This document shows, piece by piece, positions 37,601 through 49,650 of a DNA stretch of 64,000 nt (positions are counted from its first letter, which is position 1; each line of letters begins with the position of its first letter). The stretch is from Gordius sp. MW1 (taxonomy: Eukaryota; Nematomorpha; Gordioida; Gordea; Gordiidae), in assembly GCA_964036665.1 (NCBI GenBank), contig OZ038532.1:4712001-4776000 (forward strand), read 5' to 3'. The translations under genes were made by a program, and so were the position numbers. The notes below the pieces were generated by a model that saw only the letters and a list, made by a program, of their open reading frames with translations, searched no databases and was not told the DNA's origin.

Positions 37601-40086
37601 CTTATTGAAGTGAAGGATGCAAGATTCTATTTGTCTGGCTGTTGTAGCCTAATTTTTATGCAAGTTGCTTACAAAACATGAAACTGCATGAGAATTAAAA
37701 TTAAAACCCATGGATATCTAAATACCACTACTGCTCAAAAATACGATTATTGTCTTTATATATAATGTATGTTTTTGTTAAATTAATATTGGATGAGAAT
37801 TTTTTACTTTAAATCGAATTATAATGGTAATAAAAATGCTAAATGACGAAATTAAGAGTTTATCTAATATATTTATTCCTGCTTTTTGGGTATTTGTACT
37901 AATATTTGGATAATATATCTATACTTAACGTTATTTCAATTAATGCTTAATTTCTTTATTTTTATGTCAATAATCTTCAAATAACATTCGACTAGCAACT
38001 GGTCTAGTCTCGAAACATTTTAATTTAACATTTTTAACAAAATATTCCTTGTTTAGGAGGATGGTTCGATTAACTTCAGAAATGTGGTAATTCTGCAAAA
38101 TCACAATATGCTTGTCACTTCATCCGATAGGGCCTACCACATTGATTGTCACTACCCTCTTCAAGAGAAGACTGTCTCATCAAATACAAATATCAGGTAG
38201 TTAACACAAAATATTTAGGAAATAAAAGAGTCGTTTGAATAATTTAATATATTCATACATTGTTTGCAGCATGATTACAACAATCGGAGTTTTGACGGGT
38301 ATACCAGAGTTACCTGAGCCAATTATGACGATCCACGTTGGAAAGACTCCAGATTCCCCTCTCATCAGTGGTTTTGTTGCACTAGGCTCATTCTTGACGC
38401 TAAAAATCCGACTTATGGATGAAAGTAAGTTATTACAATTTGATCATCCTTATCTTGGATTATATTTAGTAAAACTTGCAACTTGTCTTTAATAATTGTC
38501 GAGAAAACTTTTTTTCAGTAAAAACTGAGTCAATACTTTGTAGATTATTCTAAAATACTTGAAACATCACCATTTTATCAGATAAATACTAATTATATTT
38601 CAAAACTTATGATTTTTTGCATTCACAACGTTTTATAATATGTACAGGTGTTTATGGGTTTACCGTTCACACGTGTTATGCAAGGGATGGTTTGAACTGG
38701 GGTGAGCAGCTGTTAATTGACACAAATGGTTGTCCCGTAAATCCTGCTGTATTTGGACCGCTTCAATATGACAATATAAACTCAATCACTGGTGCCCCGT
38801 CGGATGGTATAACGAGAGCTTTTGTCATGTTTGCATCACACAAATTCCCCACCTCCAATTCTGTGTATTACGAATGTGTGGTGAAGTTATGTCCCAAATC
38901 ATCTTGCCGAATAGTATGTTAAAATAAAGATTAATACTACATATACATACTATTGCTAAGAAACCCTAAACGCTCTTTGTTCTTTTAGCCCACTTGCAAT
39001 GGACAACCCGAGATTTCGACGAGCGAACCTATTGTGATAACAACAGAAGGCGTAATTGAAGAAATTACTGAAGGTGCCATAAGAGAATTTGAGAACAACA
39101 CACTGACAACTAGTTTTGCCAATACAACTCTCCTGCCATTTATACTTACAAATCTTAGCTCTGAAAATCCATCAACCACAACTTTTATTTTAACCACCTC
39201 AGCGATAGCTAATGATACCATTGTTGTATTTGCCAATACGTCCGAAGCTCCAGAGAATATAACTGAGGCTCAAACTAGAAGGCGTAGAGGAGTACGCATT
39301 GGTAGGGGTTTGGAAGAATATGGAGAAAATAACGAACCCGAACTTAGGGTGAAAGGTTCGGTAATTATATTAGATGATTCAGATGATGACAAATCTTTAA
39401 CGACCGAAGAGGGCTTCAAACATCCAGAAGAAGTAATGCACAAGCACAGAAATAAAAAGTCAAAGTCAAAAGAATTTAGCGATTCTCAACAAGGTTATCA
39501 GAAACCCAAGGTAGCTCACCGTTACCGCTTTGCAGAGCCTTTAGATAGTCAATTGGACGACCAACAAGATGTAACCATCGATGACCTTTCAAATATTGGT
39601 CAAGGTCGTGGTTTGGATATTATAGCAAAAGAAATGGCCAGAGTTCACGCCAGCAATAGGGAGTTTTGTATGTCAACGGCTGTATTTTCTGTAGGCATAG
39701 CTATTTTCATTTGCATTTTTCTGGCTGCAATCACAATCACTTCATTCCTGTGTCTTAAAACTAAAAAAGGTTTGAAGGCATACAAAAAGGAACATCAGAA
39801 CTCATATGTGGATCCAACGTTTTATCCAAAATATGAAGCCAAGTCAACTATATCATCTTCATCAGGAGCCACTTTATGTTTGCCTAATGATAACGCCTCT
39901 TTCATTAAATCTAACAATTCGACCCCTGCATTGAGTCCATGCTGTACTAGAAATCAAGGAGATAGATATAGTGGGACAGGGAATTCAAGCGCTTTAAGTA
40001 ATGCCTTCCACCAACACATTCCTAAAGGTGCTTTTATTACGAAAAGTAACAATAAAAACTACAATGGGGCCAATCAGTATCGCTAA
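34654..40086 (+). CDS. ZP-domain transmembrane protein (cuticlin-like), 5' end incomplete
   Basis: Exons: 34654 (or 34671)-34726, 34811-35004, 38057-38196, 38270-38424, 38648-38913, 38989-40086. All phases match; 641 codons are visible. The ZP-N half has four cysteines in IECDSD, TNCSM, YGCGT and IDCHYP. The ZP-C half has HTCYARDG, NGCPVNP and YYECVVKLC, then CRIPTCNG. A basic furin-type site RRRR follows at about visible residues 373-376, after an N-glycosylation-rich Thr/Ser linker. A membrane span lies at about 504-531, then a basic and Ser/Asn-rich cytoplasmic tail. ZP modules polymerise into apical extracellular matrix after cleavage near the furin site; in arthropods they shape cuticle. 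The signal-peptide exon was not found with confidence (candidates at 26055 and 31527). AATAAA at 40104-40109 may be a poly(A) signal. The exact ZP subfamily is not recognised. Confidence 0.85.
35005..38056. other. large ZP-gene intron
   Basis: Intron between the exon ending GTISIQQ and the exon beginning EDGSINF. Besides the element at 35510-36138 it holds no recognised gene or RNA. 37320-37380 includes the small palindrome AGCACCTGTGTTAATTCAGG. Confidence 0.5.
35510..36138. mobile_element. probable DNA element, CAGTAG(TGA)CGGAGG termini
   Basis: Left end CAGTAGCGGAGGGAAG and right end TACCTCCGTCACTACTG are inverted copies with a 2-base difference in length. G/C runs lie just inside both ends (35529-35570, 36090-36110). 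No transposase ORF is visible and no convincing target duplication was seen. Confidence 0.5.
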
Positions 40087-40109
40087 ATTTTACAAAGTTA
40101 TTAAATAAA

Positions 40110-40945
40110 TGTGTTTTTCAAAATCAACAAATCATCAATGAATTTAATCGACTTCAAAATACTTAATTGGACTGGTTGCAACCTATAGCATTCTTTGATA
40201 CTCAATATTTGTAGCCTTTATATTGATACCTAACATTTATGCGAGATTGATGTAAATATTTTTGTATTTATTAACCCTAATTAATACTCTAGCATTAGTC
40301 TGATTACCTTTACATTTAAATATTTTATAATTTTAAAGAGTGGCTTATATTCGCAAATGACGTAACGCCAGTATTTTTATACAACCTAAATGTTAAAACA
40401 TTATTTCGATGTGGATTTTACATTTACAGGATTGATAATAAACTCCTAAAATTGGTAGACTTGTTTTCAAATGTATATCGTATTTAAATTGTTGCCACAT
40501 AACATTATACTATATTCTAAAACTATCATAAATATTGCCTTTCCCATCAATTTATTTTTTACATTAGTCTTATGCCTAGTTTAAAGTATAAATTCATGTA
40601 TAATATTAGCACACATGGTGTTAAGACTTAAGAGCAATTTTTTTAGTTTTAGGAGATATTATTAGAATCAAGAATAGGGACTATGGGCAAAAAATGCAAT
40701 TAATTATACATAACAATACTTAATTTATGAATTAATCTCTTTATTTTAATAAACTAAAATAATTCTTTGACACTTTATGTCATTTGAAAATATAAACCCA
40801 AACCTGAAGTCACGGATCGACATTTATGATGGCAAGTTGCAAAAAAGTGATCTAACGGATTTAAACAGAAATCCAAACAAATATGATTGTAATCAATGCT
40901 TGTGACTCGTTGCACATTAGACTTGCATTAAAGTGACTAAATCCA
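40110..40945. other. downstream flank of the ZP gene
   Basis: AT-rich sequence, probably 3' UTR near the left end. A second AATAAA lies near 40436. No gene seen. Confidence 0.4.
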
Positions 40946-42548
40946 TTTTGATTAGTGTTTCAATCTCGCCTCCTCTCGGTCTCGAAAACAAAATTTCGAT
41001 CTCGTCTCGGTCTAGAAAAATCGCGGTCTCTCGATTTGTCTCGACTCTTTTAAATACAAGTTATACGAAATAAAAATTTCTCCTGTTTTATTAAATATAT
41101 TAAGTGTTAAGAAAATCTAAATGGCAAACCTTTATATTTTTAAAAACCTTAATACACAAACTTTTTAAAGATTTAGCGCGACACAACATCTCACTGGCAA
41201 TATAAAGATATGAACAAATTTCTAAGGATACAATTTTTATTAAAAGTCCCAATTAAACAATTTAAATTTGAAGTATAGTACAAAAGAATTTTTGTTTAAT
41301 ATATATAATAGCATAATTGCATTAAATCGCAATTTAATGTTTGAGTATAAACGAATCTGGTGCAAATTGTAATATAGGCAAAATGCCAGAAGTAAATACA
41401 TTTAGATTTACATATTATCAAATAAATCACTAAATCTAACCTAACCCTTGCCTATATTACATTTTGCCTATAATACATGAAATTTACAAAATAAACGATA
41501 ATAATTACAAAATAGAACGATAATAATGTTGGAAAACTTACCAAACGCGGAGGGTTTCAGTCACACTTATAACTGCGCATGCGCATAAGCAATTCTTGCC
41601 TGTATTACATTTTGCCTATATTACATTTTTGCACAGAAGTGGTTTAAACCAGTACTCTTGTGAGTGTTTTAGAGCTAAAACTTTTACATAATAAATATAC
41701 TAATTGATTGTTAGATTTAAGACCTTATTAAATTTTATAGTTCAAATTATAACATTTAGTGTCTGTCAAATATAAGAGATTTAGAAATTTCTAAGTTCAC
41801 TTAAATTTTACTTAGTTATATATTTGGGCAAATTGAGACGCCTTATTAAACTAAAGCCTCAAAGTTGACCTGAACATTTATAAGGCAAACATTTTAGTCC
41901 GTTGATATTACTATACCAATTATATAGATTTCATTGCCAGGGTTATAAACCACAAAGTGCGTGCGACTTTTAAAGATAATTTAATTATTTACAGAATTGA
42001 TTACTAGCTGCACCAATCAAAACGTAAAAACAACAAAAATTAGCATTATTTAAGGATCAAGAAAAGGTTGTTAACTTTAAATTAAGGTACACATGTTTTG
42101 ACATAAAGCATTATCATGCAGGATGAGAAACTGCGAAATTCAAATATGCTTTGGTAATGTTTACTACTCCATCAAAACTCATTCTAAGTCTAAAATTATA
42201 ACATTTAATAATGATGAGGGTAGAAATATGTAATAAATATATTATTAAATATTCAAATGAAATGTAATGCCAAATTTTAAAACTTTTTGCAAATTATATC
42301 ATATTTACTACACTTAGGTGTCATTTTATCAAATATATCCTGTCATATTGATATATAGTAAATACTTTAAATGTAAATCATGCAAAATAAAATGAACAAT
42401 AATTTACTAAATCAAAATTAGTATAGCCAAGATCTCGCCAAAAAAATCTCGTATCGTTTCGTCTCGACATCCAAATTCTCGTCTTGATCTCGGGTCCGTT
42501 TTTCGGATTCTCGACCGAGTTTCGAGTTTACGGCATCAATTTTGATTA
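40946..42548. mobile_element. possible non-autonomous element flanked by TTTTGATTA
   Basis: Direct repeats TTTTGATTA at 40946-40954 and 42540-42548 bound 1.58 kb. Just inside, TCTCGGTCTCG-type repeats on the left face their approximate inverse (CTCGACCGAGTTTCGAG) on the right. No ORF. The terminal inverted repeats are weak, so boundaries are tentative. It contains the TAATATAGGCAAAATG repeat block at 41365-41640. Confidence 0.45.
41365..41640. repeat. inverted AATATAGGCAAAATG repeats
   Basis: TGTAATATAGGCAAAATG on the left and CATTTTGCCTATATTACA on the right are inverted copies, with further copies between. The same motif sits next to CTAACCCTAACCC in the Helitron-like elements (for example 7580-7622), so this may be a small relative or a shared module. 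Confidence 0.5.
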
Positions 42549-42828
42549 CGAGATAATTATGTTAACTAATTCACAAATTATACTAATGTCATAAGAGTTT
42601 TTTTTTGCTTCGACAGAAATTTAGTAAATCAAGATTTATATAAGTGGAGATAGAGTGGCATTGGCAATTTACTTTCACCCAACCCGCTAAAAGCTAGTGA
42701 TCCAAAAATCATAAGAGCTTTATTATTCAATGGGTTAGAGCAAAATTCCACGTCACTTCTTTAATATCGCCACAATTAAAAAGAAATATACTTTATTTCA
42801 AATTTGTTATGCTCCCTAATCTTCTTCT

Positions 42829-45800
42829 TTATAAGTTATTTAGTCCCAGAGTCGTGGGGTTTGTTTTGATAAGTTTCATCCATCTTGACCGGATGAGTGC
42901 CATGTCTTGATGAATCTCTTTAGTTTTTATAACTTTATTGACTTGCCCTTTCCACGTAACACGGGGTCGTCCACTTACTCTCTTCCCCGTACCTCCATGT
43001 CCAGTACTTTTCGACGTCATTCTTGTCCCTTCTTAGTATATGCCCTTACCACCTTAGTTTGTTCGTTAATCATGTCCGCCATATTGAATACCCATTTTTG
43101 CCATGAGAAAGTCATTCGTCATAACTCATACGGTCGAGCTTACCCCAAGCTCCACCGTATCATTCTCATCTCTGTGGCTTGTAATAGTTTTCCTTCCGTG
43201 GTGTTTAATGCCCATGTTTCACTTCCATAGAGTAACACCGGTCTTACGATGGATTTGTAAGCTTTGCTCTTGAAATATATTAGCAATTTATTGTCGCACA
43301 TTAAATCACATGTACTTCGCCATTTAAGCCATCCTTTTTGGATCCGGACATTGACTTCTGTTGCGAAATCTCCCTCTTGATATAGCATCGAGCCGAGGTA
43401 TATAAACCTGTCTACTTTTGGATGCTTTAGAGTCATTCAGGGATGGGCAGCTGTAATGTTTAGTTCCATGGATACCGTTTTTCGATCGTTTACCTCTAAA
43501 CCATATCCAGCTAAGCGCTTTGACCATTTATCGGCTTCTTCGAATACTTTCTCCTTTGTTTCATCGCATAGTCACATATAGCATACATAATGGCGATGGC
43601 ATTTAAATGTCTCTCGTTATCGTGTCTATAGGGGAGACCGGGGCTAGTCGTAGCCCGGGGTTACTATTATCTTTCTAATTATTTTTTAAAATAATAATGA
43701 TATTAAATCAAAATTTAAACCATATGTGTATTTTTCCATATGACATAAGTAAATAATTTTTTGTTTAGGAAAAATAAAATTTAAAATTTTTATTGAGAAA
43801 AAACGATTTTTCGGGGCTATTAGTAGCCTTTTCAAAAAATTTTATTTTGCATATAAAATTTTTTTGGCTGAATATTTTGGATTGATTTAACTTTTATCTT
43901 ATAAAGGGAGATTTTTTATATAAAAACCGTATAATGATAAAATTTTTATATGCAATATAACATCTTAAATTATTAATTGTTTATTAAAATAGGGGTCGGG
44001 GCTAGTCGGAAAGGGGCTATTGCTAGCCATTTTTGCATTGTGTTTTACAAATGGCAAGATTTAAAAAACAAAAAATATTCATATTACATTTGCATTTTCT
44101 ACATTTTTTTATGAAGAAACAATCTTTTTATTGATATGAGTTAGCATACACTAATAAGAAGTGAAAAAGTCAGAGTTAATCTATGGGCTATGACTAACCC
44201 CGGGCACTTTTAAAAAATTTAGGATTTTCATTTTTTTTGAACTTATTTTGTGAAAAAACTATTGCTTATTTCCCTCCAAATTTTCTTCCTATATTAAAAA
44301 TAGTCTTTAAAAATAGATTCCAACATAAAATTTGAAAAAATAATTTTTAGTTTTTTTTCAAACACGATTTAATTTTTTATGGCTAAAGTAGCCCCGGTCT
44401 CCCCTAATTATATTAATAAAAAGGGATTAAAGCAGATCCTTGATATAATCCAAAAGAGGTTTATAGTCTCCAACTGTCGTCCTAACACAAGAATTTGAGG
44501 CTTCATAAATATTTTGTTCATAAGCCGTATATATGCGTCAGGGATATTTTGTTTTCTCAGGCACCACAATATTAAATCACGAGAGACCGTGCCATAAGCT
44601 TTCTTCAAGTCGATAAAGATCATATGTAGGTCTCATCTCTTTTCATCGTATTTATCCATAATTTGTCTTCGTGCGAAGATTAGGTCAATTGTGGTTGCCG
44701 GCCCACCTCGTTTTTCAGCCTTGTTACTTAGATCCTTTCCATAAGCTTCAAGGAGTGGCAAGTTAGCTGGATACCTCTGTAATTGCCACAGTCCTGAGGG
44801 TCTCCTTTGCCTTTAAATAAGGATATGATCGTGCTTGCTCTCCATTGATTAGGAAATCGCTCTACCACCAATCTTGTTGAGGAGGTTCGTCATGGTGGTG
44901 AATCCTTCTTCACGACATACGAGCAATGCTTCCATATGTTGCATCTTGTTCATTTGTGTCCTAATCATCTTCCTGAAAGAGTTCGACCATACTTATGTTT
45001 GGCTCAATATCGGGAAGGGAATCTTTGTCATTTGCAAGATTCGTAATTCTCTTAAAATATTCTTTCCACCTCCCCCTCTCTTCCTAAGTTTGAATAAAAT
45101 TTGACCCATCTCGTTTTTGACTATTTTAAGAACTCCGACATCGCGACTTTTCTTCTACCTTATCTTGACCAATTTGTACATAAGCCTATCAGCCCCCTTT
45201 ATGATCCAGTTTGTTTGCCATTTCGGTGTACCCGGCCTTCTTCGCTATTGCAACGGCCCCTTTTGTGACTCTCTTAGCGTCCCTATTCTTGATAATCCTC
45301 CGACTTTTTTGATTTATGCCACCGTCTATATAGATTTTTCTTTTGCTGAAATCCCTAACCGATTGATCCCACCACCATATTCCCTATTCATAGCTTTGAC
45401 TGCTTTGGTCTGTCTTAGAACACGAATCGCTTTTTCTTTTATGTCCTTAGTTAGCGTCTCCCAATCGTCGTCTACGTCCCTTTGCAACATTATTGCACCC
45501 AAGATTGAGGAGGTCTTTTAATGGTATTCTTCATTCGTCGACGTATCCTTTAGCCGTTCGTATCGAATTCGAGGTTCAACACCTTTCTTCCTTCGGGAAA
45601 TACTCTGTTGTAAAGATACATAACAAGGGGACGATGTTGCATGGCGATTTTTTCTCCCGGTATTACTTTGCAATCCTTGTTACTTTATAAGTCCTTTCCC
45701 CGTATGAGCAGATAGTCATTTTGAGACAAATGCTTCCCACTTCTATAAGTCACAGTATGATCTTCGGGTTTTTTAAAATAGGTATTAACGATCGCCAAGT

Positions 45801-46600
45801 CGTATGCTTGGGATATTTGGAGTTATCCTCTGCGTTGTTCTTCAGACCATGCCCACATCCTCCATTATTTTGTTAATACCCAAGGCGACCTTTCCCTACA
45901 TGGGCGTTCAATTCCGACCCAATAATTAGCCTTTCTTCCCATCCGACTCCTTGTAATTCCTTTGAATCGAATAATATGTCTTTCTTTAATATCATAAACC
46001 CAATTTGGGGGGCATGGGCGCACATAACAGTTAGGAGGCCTCCTTGATCTGCAATTTCCATCCACATTAACCTGTCGGAGCAACGCTTGACTTTCACCAC
46101 CCTGTCCTTGAACGAGTGGCTTAGAACTATACCTCCCTCGTTTTTACGATTAGGTGACACACTGTAGAATAGTTTGTATCCTTCTCCTAACTCCCAAGCT
46201 TTGTTTACGTTCCACCTCGTCTATTGAAGGCAGGCGATGTGTTCCTTTCTTCTTTTTAACATTTTTGCGACCTCGAGGCTCTTTCCCGTCAACGTTCCCA
46301 CATTTCAGCACGTTATTCGCATTCTTTCCACAACTAATTTTCTGATCCCTCCTTCGCTGTGAGTCGAACAGTAATTCTAGTGTATTTTATACATCGCACG
46401 GGCGGGGCATGCAATGCGCATCGTTTGTGGAGGACGCCCGAGCTTTCTGTAGTAAAGTTTTGTTTAAAACTATCATGATTTTGGAGTTGGTTTTTGTAGC
46501 CTCTTTCCGACCTGACGCCAACCCTCCACGTTTTGCACACGAACTTGCGCCCCTCGTAGGTAATAAGTAGCATTTTGAAAAATTCAATAGGGTCATATTT
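42829..46600 (-). mobile_element. RTE-like LINE (endonuclease and reverse transcriptase), decayed
   Basis: On the minus strand the order is 5' region (46600-46330), AP endonuclease (46320-45870: NVGTLTGKSLEVAKML, SPNRKNEGGIVLS, IIGSELNAHVGKGRLGY), reverse transcriptase (around 44623-44408: FIDLKKAYGTVSRDLI), and C-terminal region (43527-42829: YLGSMLYQEGDFATEVNVRI, VLLYGSETWAL, GRPRVTWKGQVNKVI). These are the standard blocks of non-LTR elements often annotated as craniofacial development protein 2-like. The frame is broken many times: NVGTL and the RT blocks lie in different frames with in-frame stops. A DNA transposon (43631-44404) interrupts it. The 3' end is shared with the fragment at 24722-25200. 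It is inactive. Confidence 0.8.
43631..44404 (-). mobile_element. non-autonomous DNA transposon, GGGGAGACCGGGGCTA termini, copy 2
   Basis: Termini GGGGAGACCGGGGCTAG and GTAGCCCCGGTCTCCCC, flanked by TA on both sides (43629-43630, 44405-44406). It is inverted relative to copy 1 and about 150 bp shorter. It splits the LINE reverse transcriptase, so it arrived after the LINE. Confidence 0.75.
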
Positions 46601-47039
46601 GCTCCGACTTAGAAAATCTGGGGTTCATTTATTGCGTACCAACACTTAATTTTTTTTATATTTTTTCATACTAAATTTCAATCAATTATATAATAACTGG
46701 GCTTACTAATTAAAAAACGAGGATATAAAAAATGCAGACTAGACTAATGAAGTTAAATTTTTTTATTTTAAATAGAAAAATTTATTAAAACATTCGGGTT
46801 ACGTTGATTAAGATGTTTTAAGTTCTAAAGTTTTGATAAATGCTTAATTTGTTTTATCAATGCATGTTATAACCATAGACTGTTGTAACTAGGTTTCATG
46901 TTTTTTTGGTCAAATATTGCCTTTAGAAAAGCGTGGTATTGCTGGAGTCAGAAGTTATCCGTGTTTGCTTAAGCTTGTATTTTATGAGAACTTTGTGCTC
47001 ATTTAAGATAAACAATAATTATTATTAAATCCAAATCGC
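46601..47039. other. gap between the LINE and the CHPF-like gene
   Basis: AT-rich sequence that should include the 5' flank of the gene at 47040. No clear TATA box or upstream exon was found. Confidence 0.4.
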
Positions 47040-48535
47040 ATGAATCTACATAACTCTAGAAATAAAAAAGGCAATTATTTGATCTACGTCCACTGTCTAT
47101 TGTTCATAGCAGGGCTTCTAATTGGTTTGCATTTGTGGACATTTATAAATGGCTACACTGTATCATTATCGGGACTCATATATCAAAAATTGTCAGGCGG
47201 CATTTTTAAGAAGAGTATTTTATACGAAATTTATCGAAGAACTTGGAGGTGTTTCTTTCCTAAATCTAAGTTGAAGACTTATGGGCATAAAATAATCACC
47301 ATAGCATTATTACCCAAATATCAAAGTGATGGCGAGCATAAACAATCTGATTGTTTGGAAACTTGGGCTAGGCCGTTTATTATTTCATGCGATCATCACA
47401 AAATATCAGCTATAAACGATAAAAATCTTATCGTGTTTGCTCCTAAAAATACAACATTATCGCTTAAAAAATACCAACAAAAGTCGACAAGGACATATTT
47501 ATGTTCAAATGATGAACATAAAAGGGTTAATCCAAAGTTATATAAAGTGATAAACTTTGTTCAACATCATAATGAAGGATTCGTAAAAGAGAACAAGGCT
47601 GTTATTCGTTATTTGTATAAGAACTATAAAATTTCTAGCTCAAATTATTCTGCATCTATTAAAATTCCTGTTGAATGGTTCTTATTAACAAGATCGACTA
47701 TATACATAAGTCTCATAAAATTAAACAAAGCATTTTTTAAGAAGTTAGATTCTGCCTATATTTATATATTATTACCCGTCTCGCAGATCAAACTTGTGCA
47801 CCATTTTACCAAATACAACCTTTCAACGTGTCTTAATAAGGAAGATTTATTAATCAGCTCGAAGGTTTTGTCTCACCAAAGATTTATTCGAGAATTATTT
47901 GGGGATGAAAAATTACAAAATTTATTTAAATGCAAACCATTTTTTATCCATGTAAGTTTTATTGCAAATTATATCATAGTATCATTGTATCTTTTCCAAT
48001 TTTTAAAACATTTTTCAAGTTAGATTTGAGCTTATGTTACAATATAATATATACATAATAGGAATATTGTGACGTAAAACAGTTCATCCAAAATGGTTTG
48101 CCTTTAAACAATCCTTTTACACTTACGACAGCTCCTCATGAAATGTACGAAATTAAAGCAGCGGAACTTAGAAGTAAAATCAAACGTCTTCGAGGAAGAG
48201 CTTTGGCTCTCAGATCAAAATTGGATTATATAAATGGCATTAGACAGATAAATTCTCACCCCAATACAAAAAAAGGCGTTGTAGCTTCATCGTTAATTCT
48301 CCAGACCGGTAAATTAACGTATTCAACTACTTTTGACAACCCTAAAGTCCATAATAACATCGATGCCATGTATTATTACCAGAGTATAAACGTTAAAATT
48401 AAAGATTGGATGGCAATAGAAAGCAGGGCATCAGCTGCTTTCATGAATTCGATTCCGACAATATATGCTGAACAATCGCATGAGAGGATGCACAAATTAA
48501 TCTACTCGTACAAAAATGAGCTTCATGGTCAAACC
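47040..48535 (+). pseudogene. chondroitin polymerizing factor/synthase-like glycosyltransferase (GT31), 5' part only
   Basis: Two exons, 47040-47951 and 48062-48535 (donor GTAAGT, acceptor ATAATAG, phase 0), give 462 codons. Residues 13-33 form a type II membrane anchor. The fringe-like domain then shows CLETWARP, the VIRYLYKNY helix and EWFLLTRS at about 212-219. Chondroitin synthases have a DDD/DxD metal-binding motif at that last position; here it is absent, as in chondroitin polymerizing factor. After the splice, LTTAPHEMYEIKAAELRSKI matches the HP..P..MYRLH...KISELR segment of the CHSY/CHPF family, and LQTGKLTYST the following FLTGKYLYS. Family proteins are about 750-800 aa with a second GT domain. 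Here coding sequence stops where a Helitron-like element begins, and no continuation was found beyond it. It is either a truncated pseudogene or a gene whose remaining exons lie outside what I recognise. Divergence is high. Confidence 0.5.
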
Positions 48536-49650
48536 TCGTCGTTTTTTTTGACTATTATGATTGTTCCTGTTTCTACCATTGCTATTATGACTTTTTGGCC
48601 GTCCGCTGGCTGCTGACCAATGTTATATAATAAACATAAATAAAAGTTGTTTACTTTTAATTCCTATGCAATTTAACTAGTTTTTGGGTTAGAATCCCGG
48701 AATTTTTTTGACTCTTATAATTGTTCTTGTTACTATCATTGATAATAAGACCTTTTGGCAGTCCGCTGGCTGCTGACCAATGAAAATAATGACCATTGGC
48801 CAAAATGTGAATCCGAGTTTATTTTTTCGTTTTTTTTGACTATTATGATTGTTCCTGTTACTACCATTGCTATTATGACTTTTTGGCCGTCCGCTGGCTC
48901 CTGACCGATGGAAATAATGACCATTGGCCAAAATGTGAATCAAAATTATTTTTTTTGTTTTTTAAGACTATTATGATTGTTCCTGTTCCTACCATTGCTA
49001 TTATGACTTTTTGGCCGTCCGCTGGCTGCTGACCAATGGAATAAAATGACCATTGGCCAAAATGTGATTCGAAATTTTTTTTCGTTTTTTTTGACTATTA
49101 TGAATTTATATCCACTTTTACCGTGTCCTGGCTGCTGACCAATGGAAAAAATGACCATTGGCCAAAATGTGACTCGAAAATTTTTTTTCTCGTTTTTTTA
49201 CTCAAATGAATTTATATCCACTTTTACCGTGTGCTGGCTGCTGACCAATGGAAAAAATGACCATTGGCCAAAGTGAGCATCAAATTTTTTCTTTCCGTTT
49301 TTTTTGGCTATCATTGACCTATAGAGTATCTGTTGGTACTGACCAATGGACAAAAAATGACCATTGGCCAAATTTTTGATTTTTTTAATTAAAAATTATT
49401 CAAATTCAACAAAAAATTTCTCCCAACAATTCTGCAAATTCTTAACATTGTGATGTTTTATAATATAATGTTTGTTAGACCCATAATCACTAAAGGCCGT
49501 AAAAACTAATGTAATACGCAACTAGATGCAAACACTAAATCTAACCCTAACCCTTGCCTATATTACATTTTACCTATATTACATTTTGCCTATAAATGGA
49601 AAATTTGTATAAATAATTAATTAATCATTAGGCATTTAATACCCCCCTAT
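48536..49650 (+). mobile_element. Helitron-like element, copy C (partial)
   Basis: Starts inside minisatellite sequence (TTTTTTTTGACTATTATG) and contains the CCAATGG/CCATTGG units. It ends at the CATTAGGCATTTAATACCC block without the terminal hairpin. It directly follows the last CHPF-like codons. Confidence 0.65.

Noticed and set aside
46154-46596. Short ORFs as independent genes
   Set aside because: They are frames of the 5' region and endonuclease of the minus-strand LINE or its antisense.
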